Shown: in pieces, positions 12,836 through 23,723 of the stretch
Layout: each line of letters begins with the position of its first letter
Position numbering within the stretch: position 1 is the first letter of the stretch
DNA from: Mytilus edulis
Lineage: Eukaryota > Mollusca > Bivalvia > Mytilida > Mytilidae
Length of the DNA stretch: 64,000 nucleotides
Direction of reading: 5' to 3'
NCBI RefSeq assembly: GCF_963676685.1
Contig: NC_092350.1
Coordinates: forward strand, 62,923,674-62,987,673
Translations under genes and position numbers: made by a program
Notes under the pieces: generated by a model
Databases searched by the model: none
Told to the model about the DNA's origin: nothing
Seen by the model: only the letters and a program-made list of their open reading frames with translations

Positions 12836-14302
12836 ATTAGCTATACATTAAACAAATCTAAATTTAGTTTAGAAGAAAAGGAAGGCAAATATTACTTATT
12901 ATATAAATTAAGAGTCGCATGCGTGTTTTGTAGGAAACTGACCACAGTGGCTTTGGTCTATATAATTAACCAACCTAAGTATTAATTTTGATTGTCTTGT
13001 TGCACTTTTTGTAGTTCTATAAATCATTTGAAAATTGTTGTTACGATGTTGGAATGGCATATGGCGCATACAATGTATATTATAAACAAACACATATTAA
13101 TGCGTTATAAAAATGAACCCTACTTTGTATTTGACACTATGAGACGGACTAAAAATATGCTAGAAAAACACGTATAACCCTACAAGGAACCTGATATGAC
13201 TTTGAGACAACCAGTTGTTGCTCTTACTCCTAAGAGAGCTGCGTGGCGAAGAAGTAACAACTACCAATAGAACCTTTATCGCCAACCATGCACCCTGTTT
13301 AAACGACATTTCGCGGCGGTTTTGAACTTATTTTTAATATACTCACCAAAAAAGTAAACTTCAGTTAAATAGATGTGTTTTATCTTTGCTAATTAACAAC
13401 TGGACCTTCACATGCAAACGATTTATAATACTGGGTTAGATATCATATTAAGCTATTTATAGGCCAACTAGTTGTTTCCAAGAAAAGCAGTTGATTGAGG
13501 CAAAGATACATACATTGTTAGTGTCTTCCTCTTTCGTATGTACAAATATCTAATTATAACGGGAATGTTTTAAGATTGTTATCTATTTCCTATCACGTTT
13601 ATGTATTTGTTTTCGTTATTGTACTTTCACATAACACATTACTTGACTAGTTAATTGATGAACTGATAATAATGACTTCTTTATTTCATCAGCGGGCATC
13701 TTTGATCCGACTGATTTACGATACCATCATAGGCATATGTTTGCAATCTTTCAAATAGCACTTTTTTATATACATACTGATCATCTTGATGACTGAACAT
13801 TGAGCATTTCGAAAAAAATCTAAATATCACCCTCAAATTATAGAACACAAAATAGATTGCAAAATCCTAAGTACAGTTAAAGTCATATAAAACTTCAATT
13901 TAAAGAAAAAAAAATTGAAAATTTTCTAGATACTTAGATGACTAAGGTTTACTTAAATAGAACTGTAGAAATGAACGTCATGTTTTTTTTCATACAACCA
14001 AAATCATAAGAAATGTACAGATATTGAATTATAAACATCCCATACACTAAATCGTATATATTTTTTCAGTTGGTAGTGACCTTAACTACAAAGCTTCGGC
14101 AAACTACACAAATATACGAGAGGAAAATTGTGGTGAAAGAATTTAAACACACGTATTCTTGTAGGTAAATAGAAAAGACTGATACTTAAACATATTAAAC
14201 ATGTTAAAGAACACATTTAATATAACAACATATTTACCAACTTTCACGGAATCATCAAAATAACAAATGGGACCGCATGAAAAACTAAGTAATAGCATAA
14301 TT
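12836..14302. other. Gene-free stretch
   Basis: AT-rich sequence in which I see no exon with usable splice sites and no recognised repeat. Confidence 0.35.
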
Positions 14303-14446
14303 CATGACAGCCTTAGATTTATTTTCATTTAACAATGGTTTCGGCATTTGTATTCGATTATTTTACCCTGAACGTTAGCGAGAGGTAAAATAAGAATCTA
14401 ACTGACCCACCCATGACTAAATGAAAACAAATCTACGGTTGCCATG
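14303..14446. repeat. Palindromic MITE-like element, copy A
   Basis: About 145 bp whose ends are inverted repeats of about 29 bp. The left end (AGATTTATTTTCATTTA core) is the approximate reverse complement of the right end (TAAATGAAAACAAATCTAC core), with about four mismatches. The same structure recurs at 38735-38882. No coding capacity. It is probably a short non-autonomous DNA transposon. Confidence 0.65.
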
Positions 14447-14869
14447 AAATATGTCTGTTCTAAGGGGACGAATTCGATAACTGTGTTAACCGTAAAAACC
14501 CTATACTGTTCTGGTTGTTTCGTTTTACCCCAAATGAGGTTGATAATAATAGGTCGTCATATTAGAACATAATAATAGATGTCGTGGATCTTTCATGTCG
14601 TTTATCTACAAAGCTATCAACGTTCTCTGTTTAATTGTTTATCAACACCACTATGCGGCAAGATTTTGTTACAAACTAGAAAGTTTACAAGCTTGTGATC
14701 AAAAACCATTTTTGTCGATTGTACGTTATATAATGTGTAATAACATATAAAAAAACACGTGCAAACAAGGCGTTTGATTTTGTCTATTTGTATGGACATT
14801 TCCACTTTTTAGCTAGCATTGGAGTTCAAGATGTAAGTTTTATGCGTTTTTCATGTTCTTTTCATTAAC

Positions 14870-15310
14870 ATGTCAACTTTTCTGATTGGGTTCACTTATT
14901 GCACCAACCAGTATTAGAAATAACAGACACGATGTCTTTCTGCCTGATTTTAAGACTAGCATGTATACCTAGAATTTGACTTGAGTGGTCATATAAGAAC
15001 TATAATATATGACAGACGTTGACAAATAGAGAATTTGAATGTTAAAATTGTTATTTAAATAGCAATATACCAACTTCCCTTACATGTGATATGAAATACA
15101 CATTTCCCAACCGATACGGTATTTAGGAGCTTGCTACTCATACTCTATAAAATGTCACAAGTATCTAAGCAAGATATTGATGATCTAGGTTTATGTAAAA
15201 GAACGGATTGTCCTATATATTTGTTAAGTTCTTGAAAGATACTAATTACCTTGTTGATAAGTATTCCGTGTAAACTTTACAAATAATATGATATTAATTA
15301 CGTGTTTAAT
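14870..15310 (+). mobile_element. Decayed Penelope-like retroelement fragment, copy B
   Basis: The stretch follows the same order of sequence blocks as the better copy at 53085-53520, starting with ACTTTTCTGATTGGGTTC. It has many substitutions, small deletions and stops. Only the part downstream of the catalytic YIDD region is present. It is a dead fragment in the same orientation as the better copy. Confidence 0.65.
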
Positions 15311-15504
15311 GTTCTTTTATTTTTCTTGATAGTTAATTATTTTTTTAATCTTTATTTTTAGTCGTATCTTTTTGACGTAGCTTGGAACTTATACTTCCAA
15401 TTGTTGTTTCATCGTGCCATGGTAAATTTATGTACATGTATACATGTTTTTCGTTTTTGTTGATTTGGTTTGTCTATATGCATTTTTGTTTTTACTTTGT
15501 TAAA

Positions 15505-15745
15505 TAAAGGCAACAGTAGTATACCGCTGTTCGAAATTTATACATCGATAGAGAAAAACAACTTCGGGTTACAAACTAAAACTAAGAGAACTACGACACA
15601 ATAGAAACATAACATTACAATGTAACACACAAGACACGATCTATAATATAATAATGGCCATTTGCAGAACTTGGTACAGGGCATTTAAAAGAATGATGGG
15701 TCGAACCTGATTTTTTGGCATGCCAAACCTCCCGCTTTAATGCAG
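15505..15745 (-). repeat. Dispersed repeat family B (CAGCGGTATAC type)
   Basis: Read on the minus strand it runs from GGTTTGGCATGCC through TGCCCTGTACCAAG to AACAGCGGTATACTACTGTT. The same order of blocks is found at 31618-32040 (plus) and, in part, at 32325-32470 (minus). I recognise this as an abundant mussel interspersed repeat; it has no open reading frame. Confidence 0.65.
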
Positions 15746-17578
15746 TGGTAAATATAAAATTAAAATGACAATATTACATGACAGGACTACAATACAAATA
15801 AATGGGAGAAAATATAGGACAGAAAAAAACACGAATAAAAGCCAACAAAAGGTCCAAGGTTAAAAAAATTATAAGCCTGACGTGCGTTTCATCCACACAA
15901 GACTAACCAGTGACGCTCAGATGAAAAAGATGGAAAGCCAAAACAAGTGCAAAGCTGAAGACCACTGAGGACCAAAAGTTCCAAAAAATTGTGACAAATA
16001 CGGCCAGGGGTATCTGCCTCAGACAAGAGCATCCTTTTCTTTATATATTTGATAAAATAACTATATAATTGATATACATGTATATGATAAAACTGAAGTG
16101 TTGACAAGCTACAGCATTAAAATGCATACCATATTTGTTTGTTTTAAGAGTGACTTAGTCACTAAGACTTCAACACATTGGTGACTGATATATCCCTAAT
16201 TATTTCATTGATACAGCTTGTTTTTTCTATGCATTGTTGTCAATAAAATGGAATTGTATGCTACTATCATGCATGTGAGAGTTTTTGCTAGCTTTTAAAC
16301 CATGTTTAATGCACCATTGGTTATCTTTGTTAAAAATTCAGGAAAATGACAGATATTATCCATTCATTCGATAAATTTGGGCTTTTGATTTTATCCTTTG
16401 ATAGGGAATATTGGTTTTTGACTTTGAGTTTGGTCATTCGTAGCTGCATGTAATGCTCGATAGTCTTAACCATTTGTTTTCGTATATTTTTTACGGAAAA
16501 TTCCCGAGGCTTACTGAATATTTGTATTACATTTTAAAGATGCTAATGAGTGTTACTTGACAATGCAATAGACACTTTGTTGCTAATTTCAATCAAAACG
16601 GATGTACAGACACAGATAAAATAGAAAGTGATGAAGATAAAAGGGGTATACTTTGTTAATATTGTTTCACATTTAGTTATGTATGGTGCATTTTGTTGAG
16701 ACTGGATTTGATTTGCTCACTTTCGAAAGTCATGCTGTGATTAAAAGTTGCTAAACATTACATCATTTATTCTATGGTCGATAGTTGTCTTTTTGTAACT
16801 TTCAATATGCATCTGTTTGGTTTTTGTTTTTTTGTTTATTTGGTTTTTTTGTTAAATATTCCGAAATACAATACCGTTTATCTATTAGTTGTTGATGTAT
16901 TTCATTGCACGATTTAAAATCATTGGTATTATCATCCCATATATTACCAATAGTTTTTATTAGACGTTTTGCAAAAGAAGAATAAAATAAAGATTCTCTT
17001 TGAATAAAATATTTGAGTTTCCAAATAAAGGCTGTTTCTTTATTTCCATTTTATTACATACTAGTAGTAACCCGTGATTGTGCAGTGTTATTGCCGATTG
17101 ATTGTGTTAATTTGAATGAATATTTTGGATGTAGTGAAATGGATTGTTCTGAAAGAATTAAGTGTGTTATCTCCAGGGTGTTTTAATGATTGATTATACA
17201 ATGTGCAATTTGAAATGTCTTGTCAATCCCGTAATATCAAATCTCTAAATCAGGAACTTGCTCTGAACTATTACTATTTTTATTTGATCAAATTGTTCCA
17301 TACTGTGTATGACAAAAAAAGGTATCTAATAACCCTGCAACCTACCCTACAGATCAAATGTGATAGTGCACAAACAGTTTAGATGTAAAAAAAAAAAAAA
17401 AAGTATGCCTTGTATAAGATAGAATGGTTAGTGCGGAGTTGCAGATGTCATAAATCACCACTGCCGTAGACACCCAAGAGAAAAAAAATGAAACCGTGGT
17501 GCACAACTACAAACACTTCAAAGAGAACAGTGTACATTAAATTTGTTTAAGAAGTTTCACTTCAATACATAATCCTGC
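15746..17578. other. Gene-free stretch upstream of the Helitron
   Basis: It contains a partial repeat at about 15880-16030 that shares short blocks with 32465-32540 (around AGTTCCAAAAA and GGCCAGGG). The rest is AT-rich with homopolymer runs. No exon is recognised. Confidence 0.35.
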
Positions 17579-17905
17579 TAACATGTTTAACCCCGCCACA
17601 TTATGTTTATATGTGCCTGTCCCAAGTCAGGAGCCTGCAATTCAGTGGTTGTCGTTTGTTGCTGTGTTATAATATTAATATATACATATTTGGTTTTCGT
17701 TCATTTTTTGTACGTTAATTAGGCCGTTAATTTTCTCGTTTTTATTGTTTTACATTTGTCATTTCGGGGCCTTTTATAGCTTACCATGCGGTATGGGCTT
17801 TGCTCGCTGTTGAAGGCCGTACGGTGACCTATAATTGTTAATTTGTGTCATTTGGTCTCTTGTGAAGAGTTGTCTCGTTGGCAAATAGACCAAATCTTCT
17901 TTTTC
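17579..17905 (+). repeat. Dispersed repeat family A, fullest copy
   Basis: A block of about 325 bp containing GCGGTATGGGCTTTGCTC and GGCCGTACGGTGACC. Shorter copies lie at 27296-27457 (plus) and, reversed, at 25412-25595 and 40118-40290. This is a familiar high-copy mussel repeat. I see no coding sequence; it may be a SINE or a retroelement tail. Confidence 0.75.
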
Positions 17906-18083
17906 TTTTTTTTATATATATATAAGAGTTGTTTGAACCTACAAATATTACAGACGGACGGACGGATATGTAAAATATTATATATGGCCGGTTCGCTGGT
18001 GGAGGTATAAAAAGATGGCAAATATATGTTACATTATTAAAACAAAGAACAGTCTGAAGTTTAATTTAAAACTTCCTTGTACA

Positions 18084-20414
18084 CTATATTTTGTGTTGTG
18101 TATTCTCATTGACGAAGGAATCTTTGTTAGGAAGTATTGTTAATGAATGAAAAGAGCGGACTCTAGATAGGGCAACATATAATTGTCCATGTGAGAAAAC
18201 TGGCTCTGTGAGGTCTAAACCAATATGATCTAATGTTTGTCCCTGAGACTTATTGATTGTAATTCCAAAGGCTGGTCTAATAGGAAATTGTCGGCGTTTT
18301 AGGTCGAAGGGAAGTCCAGGATCTGATGGAATGATTGTAATCCTGGGTAAAAATACAGTATTGCCAGAATGTTGTCCAGTGAGAATTTTAGCCTCTATTA
18401 TTCTGGTGCCTAAGTTAAGCACACATAGTCGTGTTCCATTAAGTAATCCCTCTGTAGGATTTAAATTGCGCAAAAGTATTATGGGCGCTTTTTTCTTTAA
18501 GTACAATTTGTGTGGAGGTGTTCCAGACGGTGTTAACGAATTCAGAAATTCAGTTGGATAATGACCTTGCTGGTCTTCATCTGCAACTGCATCAGCACTG
18601 AGATAAATTTTGGTGTTTGATGGTGTAGCAGGAAATTGATCCATGACTAAGGTGTTAATTTTGTCCACATTTTCATTTTTAGTAGTTAATATTGCTGTTC
18701 CCAAATAACTATTATCAGGATCTACCCTTTTCAAATTTGGATATACACTATCTATCAATTTTTGGAGTCCATTATCATTTGGCTCAATACATATATATCT
18801 TGGTAACTCAATGGTAGATTGTCCATCATCCAAAATTTGCTGTGTTCCATTGCCTATACGAAAAAGAAAGTTTTCAAATGCTTCATCAGAAAATGAGTTA
18901 TTTGTGCGAACACGCATATTGATAGTTAAATGCAATGTTTGTATATTCTGCCATAAGAATGACCTCTTTAGGTTACTTTCGACAATGTCGGCTTGCCTCC
19001 CATGCCTTATAACCGGAAGAATCTGTCTAAAGTCACCGCCTAACATAACAATTTTGCCTCCAAATGGATCATTACATTCCATAATATCACAGAAAGTTCT
19101 GTGAACACACTCAATAACATGTTTATGGACCATTGGAGCCTCGTCCCAAATAATAATTGATGCGGTACGGATTGATTCTGCTAATATACTTTGCTTGCTT
19201 ATATTACATGTACTTGTTTCTAGTATTGGGATAGGTATTTTAAATGTGGAATGAGCTGTCCTCCCTCCACTCAATAACTCGGCTGCAATGCCAGATGATG
19301 CCACAGCCAGGGCAACCCTATGTTCCGATCGGACACGTGCTAATAAAGTATTGTATAAAAAGGTCTTCCCTGATCCTCCAGGGCCATCAACAAAGAATAT
19401 TTTTTGTTTAGTTTCAGTCTGGATAGCATCCAGGATTGCTTGAAAAACTTTACGTTGATCTGTGTTAAGCATCAACACATTCATGTCAGCTATTTGTTTT
19501 TGCTCAGCAGGGCAGAAGTTTTGTTCATATGTCATATCTGAAGGATTTTCCTGGTGTGGATGTGGCATTCCTGGGAAATCATACAATGATTTTCCATGAA
19601 TACGGAGTTGACTTTCTAAAACTGTAAGTAGTCGATTAGTTACAGAATCTTCATTGTTGTTCGCGCAGATATTTGTCATTTTATATTTAATATCGTCAGA
19701 CATAGGACCTTTGAAATTCTCCCAAAGTACTATGTGATTTGAAGGCTCACAGAAAATCAAAATTGTAACAAAAAGTGACCTTATGTGTGCAGGAGATGCA
19801 GATAAAGTTGCTTCTTGTAGACATTCAATCCATTCTTGGTCGTCTTGTAAAAAGCCACGTTTGAGTGCTGCCTCTTTGAAAGAGTCACAAATAGTGCCAT
19901 CATCTAAACTTCGCAGATCTTCAAACGATTTACACCCTGGTATATGGTGTAAGAGAAGTCTTAGGTAAAAGCGTTCACCTTCAGATGGATTTGCTTGGTA
20001 TACCCTACCAATCATATTTCCTGCTTTTCGAGGCTTCCATGTGGATGTAGATGGGTCCCAAGTATATTGTTCTGGGAAATGATGGTACAACACTGATCTT
20101 GCATTTGGGTCCTCTGCGTTTATTTTAAACCATGCAGTAAGTGTAGTGTTTTTTGCATGTTCTAAGGTGTGCCTTGCATTTCCGACCTTATAAACAACAT
20201 TTTCTTGGTGTGGAAGATGAACGGCTAAACGTTGAATAGCTGGTGACCTGTCATGTAATTCGTAATGAAATATACGCCAGCTTGATTCAGATGCTGATAT
20301 GTACCTAGCATCTACAAAGTTTGTTATTTCATTGATAATATTTTTGGAATCATTTTCTGTACAGACCTGTTCAGTACCTGCCATGACTCTATCAGGTCCC
20401 TTGTACACATATTT
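18084..20414 (-). pseudogene. Helitron PIF1-like helicase region
   Basis: About 776 codons are open after the TAA at 20415-20417, in the same frame as the Rep region. Walker A (GPGGSGKT, about 19360-19389) and Walker B (IIWDEAPM, about 19140-19165) are intact. So are the LGGDFRQILPV stretch and the C-terminal motifs AFGITINKSQGQTL and GQLYVALSRVRS of PIF1/RecD-type helicases. It would drive DNA unwinding in rolling-circle transposition. As it stands it could be made only by reading through the stop or by internal initiation at a non-AUG codon. An internal methionine initiation is also conceivable but would lack Rep. Confidence 0.85.
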
Positions 20415-21610
20415 TTACAAATATTTTACTGCTGTAATACTTGTACATATTTCAACGTTAACGTGAGCTACAAATTTTGCTAATAGGTATGGATTATATG
20501 GTACTACCCATCGATTGTCTACAATTGCTCCATTTTTTTCAATTGTTGTTCCATTATCCCTGCGTCTATAGTTGGGATAACCATCAGTGGTTTGGAATGT
20601 TTTCTCATAAAACTGTTTTGGAAATTGTTTAGTACATTTTCCATTCTCAATACATGGTGAATGCTTATTCGCTTCTCCACATGGTCCATGTATCATGTGC
20701 GACACAACTAATTTGTGCAAGTCTGGTAACAATTTTGGATCAGGAATTTCAGCTGATACATATTCATCATATGCATCTGGTGTGAATGGTTTGCTGTCAT
20801 GATGTAATATTATAAGAATGTGGGAATGGGGTAATCCACGTTTTTGAAATTCAACTATATATACATGTGCCAATGTTTTTCCAAATATTTGTTGCTGGAC
20901 AATATCATTAAGTAGGTTCTTTAACTTAAGATGGAAAACACGTGCTGTGAGATCTGGACGGTCTGCAGGTGTTTGATTACCCAAGAGAGCATTTTTAATT
21001 TCAGGCCAGTTAGGATTGCATGTGAAAGTTATGAAGAGATCTGGTTTTCCGAACTTCCTTACAATAGACATAGCGTCTTGGTAAAGCTGATGCATACAAC
21101 GTGGACTGCCAGTAAATGAAGATGGCAGAATAATTTTTTTTCCAACAGTTGCACCGTCAACATCACCTGAGTTTATAGCATCACTGAGACCTTGGTAAAG
21201 TTCAGATCTTAATTCATGTTGATGATAAAGGCAATAGTTAAGTCTTTCTTGCTCAATTTTAGCAAACTGATCAACTATGTATTGATGAAATAGCCTTCCA
21301 CTTTTCAATATGATATTAAAATCTGATCTTTGCATTAAGCGGTAAGAATAGAACTCCATTGCCGAAACTTTCCTTTTATTGTCATTGTGTTTGATATCAA
21401 TATGCCAACCATCTTCACCGAAAGGAAACAATAGTACATAATGTAGAGAGTCATATTTTGAGTGTGTTTCATTGATATGAATTATGTTATGCCCTTCAGG
21501 GTGATTAGTGGATCTACAGTATAAAACAATATCACGTTTCGAAGGTTCCGTAGTGTTAGTTCCAGGGAGTATAACTGAAATTTCAGAAGAAGTTGGCAAA
21601 TTGTAGCGTG
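20415..21610 (-). pseudogene. Helitron HUH Rep nuclease region
   Basis: The region opens at NLPTSSEIS just after the frameshift. It contains the Helitron Rep motifs FITFTCNPNWPEI (about 21000-21040) and GLPHSHILIIL (about 20815-20845); the second carries the HUH metal-binding histidines. It ends at the two-tyrosine motif, read as KYL-stop-KYVYKG. The two expected catalytic tyrosines are both encoded, four residues apart, but the TAA lies between them. This is a nonsense change of one codon, not a deletion, since reading continues in frame on the other side. Confidence 0.82.
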
Positions 21611-22341
21611 GTATCAGACGTTAAAATCAATTGAAAATTTTCATTTTTTTTCATTACATCAGCAGCATGCTTAAATGTATGAACAAATGGGTTGCATTCA
21701 TGCATCATTGTTTGAAGATCAGTAAGGATATCTTTATCTAAGTCACTATTCCAAAGCAATCTGTTTGCTAACTCATTATCAGTGTCATAAATATAAATCT
21801 GAGCAAACTTTGGATCTTTTCCTGGTTCTGGAAACAACTGACCAATTCTGTGGTATACTGAACCACTAATGCGGAATGTGTATGGACCTCTTGATTTAAG
21901 TATGTCTTCTTTTACACCCAAAGAAGAAAATGCCAAGCTGGAATTAAATGCTCGTATATTTTGTCTAAAGTACTTGGCTTGGGTTGTATTTTCAGTTAGA
22001 AGTGTTTTTAGTGTTTCAGGTGGTGTGAGTAAAGCTGGAATAGTTATTTTTCCCTGAGAACAGCAAGTAGAAAATTTTGCATTCAAATGAAGAGAACCTT
22101 TGTGTATTTCATGTTTCCACATATGAGCTGAGCAGTGACTACAAACATTATCCATTTTGCCAATGTCATCGATTGATGGCAAGGTTAGTTTTCCACAGTA
22201 AAGGTCATTTAAAGATACTGATGCTATTGATTTTTTTCTCTTTTTAGATGCAGGTTGTGTAGTCGTTGTTTGGGCTGAACGTTTATGACTGGTTTTTTTC
22301 AGCATGACCTGATGAGCTGCTGACTTAGGTTTTGTTGGCAT
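21583..22341 (-). pseudogene. Helitron N-terminal zinc-binding region
   Basis: The likely start is the methionine at 22341 (MPTKPKSAAHQ); the open frame continues further upstream but with a hydrophobic run that looks non-coding. A basic stretch (KKRKK) could be a nuclear signal. It is followed by CSHC and later CC within a spacing typical of the Helitron N-terminal domain (C-x2-C, W, E, FS-x-CC-x-GK). The frame then runs into a stop at 21583, while the Rep frame, shifted by one, opens about 25 bases earlier. Confidence 0.75.
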
Positions 22342-22639
22342 TTTTCTAAAAAAAAAAGATGTAATAAAATAACATGTCAAAAAAGTTATGTTTAGTGAAG
22401 AAATTTTAAAAAAGAAATTCATAAACTATTTTTTCAATATTATAGAAACAAAACTTAACTCTGTGCAATGTCGTTCTAAGCATGTCTAAGTTTGTCAGAG
22501 TCCTGCAAGGAGACTTAAATAATATAAAGAAATGGAACAGTAGGTAATAGCAGGTAATCCTGTCCCTGTTCCCAATTTAACAATATGATTAGGTGTTGAT
22601 ATTACAAAAGAACGAATAGTAAGATGCAGTTATTTGTGG

Positions 22640-23390
22640 TGTTGATGTTTACTAATAAAAAGTAATTTATTAAGTACAGAAATATTCGTTTTGCTATATA
22701 ATACTGATCAGTAATGAGAACCTAAACTGAAACTTTACCAAAACTGGTGAAACATGGAAAAAATAAAAGTTGGAGTGAACAATTGTTGTGTGAGTGTTCA
22801 TTACTCTCCAAGATGAGGTAGTATTGCTATATGATGTACAGCATCCTTGATATTAAGTAACCATAAAATGACATTGACTCGTAGAAGCGTAAATGAAGAT
22901 CAAGGTGATCCAGTTGTTCATTAGGACTGTATTACTCATTGAGATGTATTCACTGATGAAATATGTTTGACATGTGGATAGTATCCGAGATATAGACCTA
23001 AACCAAAATTATTCAAGCATAAAATGTAGGTCAAGGTTGCCACAATTATGATTGAACCTGCATTAATCAATGAAATGTATCAATTAGGTATATTGCTAAA
23101 GTTTTATTGATATACATGTATGAAGTATAGTTGTAGCTATGCCTGAACCTTAACTGAATAACAGGACTAAAATTACATAAAATTTGAAATGTGAGTTGAG
23201 GTGACCTATCTGTTGTTTGTATACTCAGTCATTACTCTGTAAGATGCCCGCACTGATGAAGTTTTATTGATATATGATGTATAGTATCGTAGATATGGAT
23301 CTGAACATAAAATTAAACCAAAGTGACTGAAGGATGAAATGTAGGTGAAGATGACCCAATTGTTATGTAGATATCTGTATGACTTTTGTA
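22640..23390. repeat. Degenerate tandem repeats, unit about 140-160 bp
   Basis: Four to five diverged units follow one another. The anchor (GATGTATAGTATC)-GTAGATAT appears near 22835, 22974, 23125 and 23277, spaced 139, 151 and 152 bp. A second anchor (CATTACTCTG/CATTAATCA) appears near 22799, 22930, 23061 and 23230. Each unit also carries AAATGTAGGTCAAGG-like and GTTTTATTGATATA-like blocks. No reading frame spans the units. They lie just beyond the 5' side of the Helitron coding region. The short direct repeat AGAATACCTTTCT at about 23499 and 23592 may be the ragged edge. Confidence 0.7.
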
Positions 23391-23723
23391 AGATTTTTAC
23401 AAAAACTGTCATTTTGTATTTTTTTTTAAAGTGAAACACTAACAGTTGACTAAAAGTAAATTGCAAAAACTGTTTATTCATCATTTTAAAAAGTATAAAT
23501 AGAATACCTTTCTTTATTTAGGTATTGTGTTATTTTGAAACACACAAAAATATAAAAAAAAAACCAAAACAGAATTGTATTATAAACATATAAAGAATAC
23601 CTTTCTTAATTTAAGAGGTTTTTTTTTAAACACTGACACACACACAAAAAAAGTCAAAGTATCAAAGAAAAGTCAATAACAATATGAATATCATATTAAT
23701 TGTCCTAATTTTAATCGTGTTGT

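Larger units (their letters stand above)
18084..22341 (-). mobile_element. Autonomous Helitron (Rep/helicase), inactivated
   Basis: One Helitron coding region reads across the minus strand in three pieces: N-terminal (22341 to about 21610), HUH Rep (about 21610-20418), then helicase (20414-18084). Helitrons are rolling-circle DNA transposons. Their single large protein nicks DNA with a HUH/two-tyrosine nuclease and unwinds it with a PIF1-like helicase. One frameshift near 21600-21620 and one TAA at 20415-20417 break the frame; the rest is well preserved, which suggests recent loss of function. The element ends (5' TC, 3' hairpin plus CTRR) could not be placed with confidence, so true borders lie outside these coordinates. 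Confidence 0.88.

Noticed and set aside
18056-18075. Small hairpin GAAGTTT...AAACTTC next to the Helitron helicase stop, a possible 3' end hairpin.
   Set aside because: No CTRR end at the expected distance and a weak AT-rich stem; the element border cannot be set from this.
18253-18561. Plus-strand frames of 60-100 codons within 18253-22057.
   Set aside because: They are antisense shadows of the Helitron coding region.
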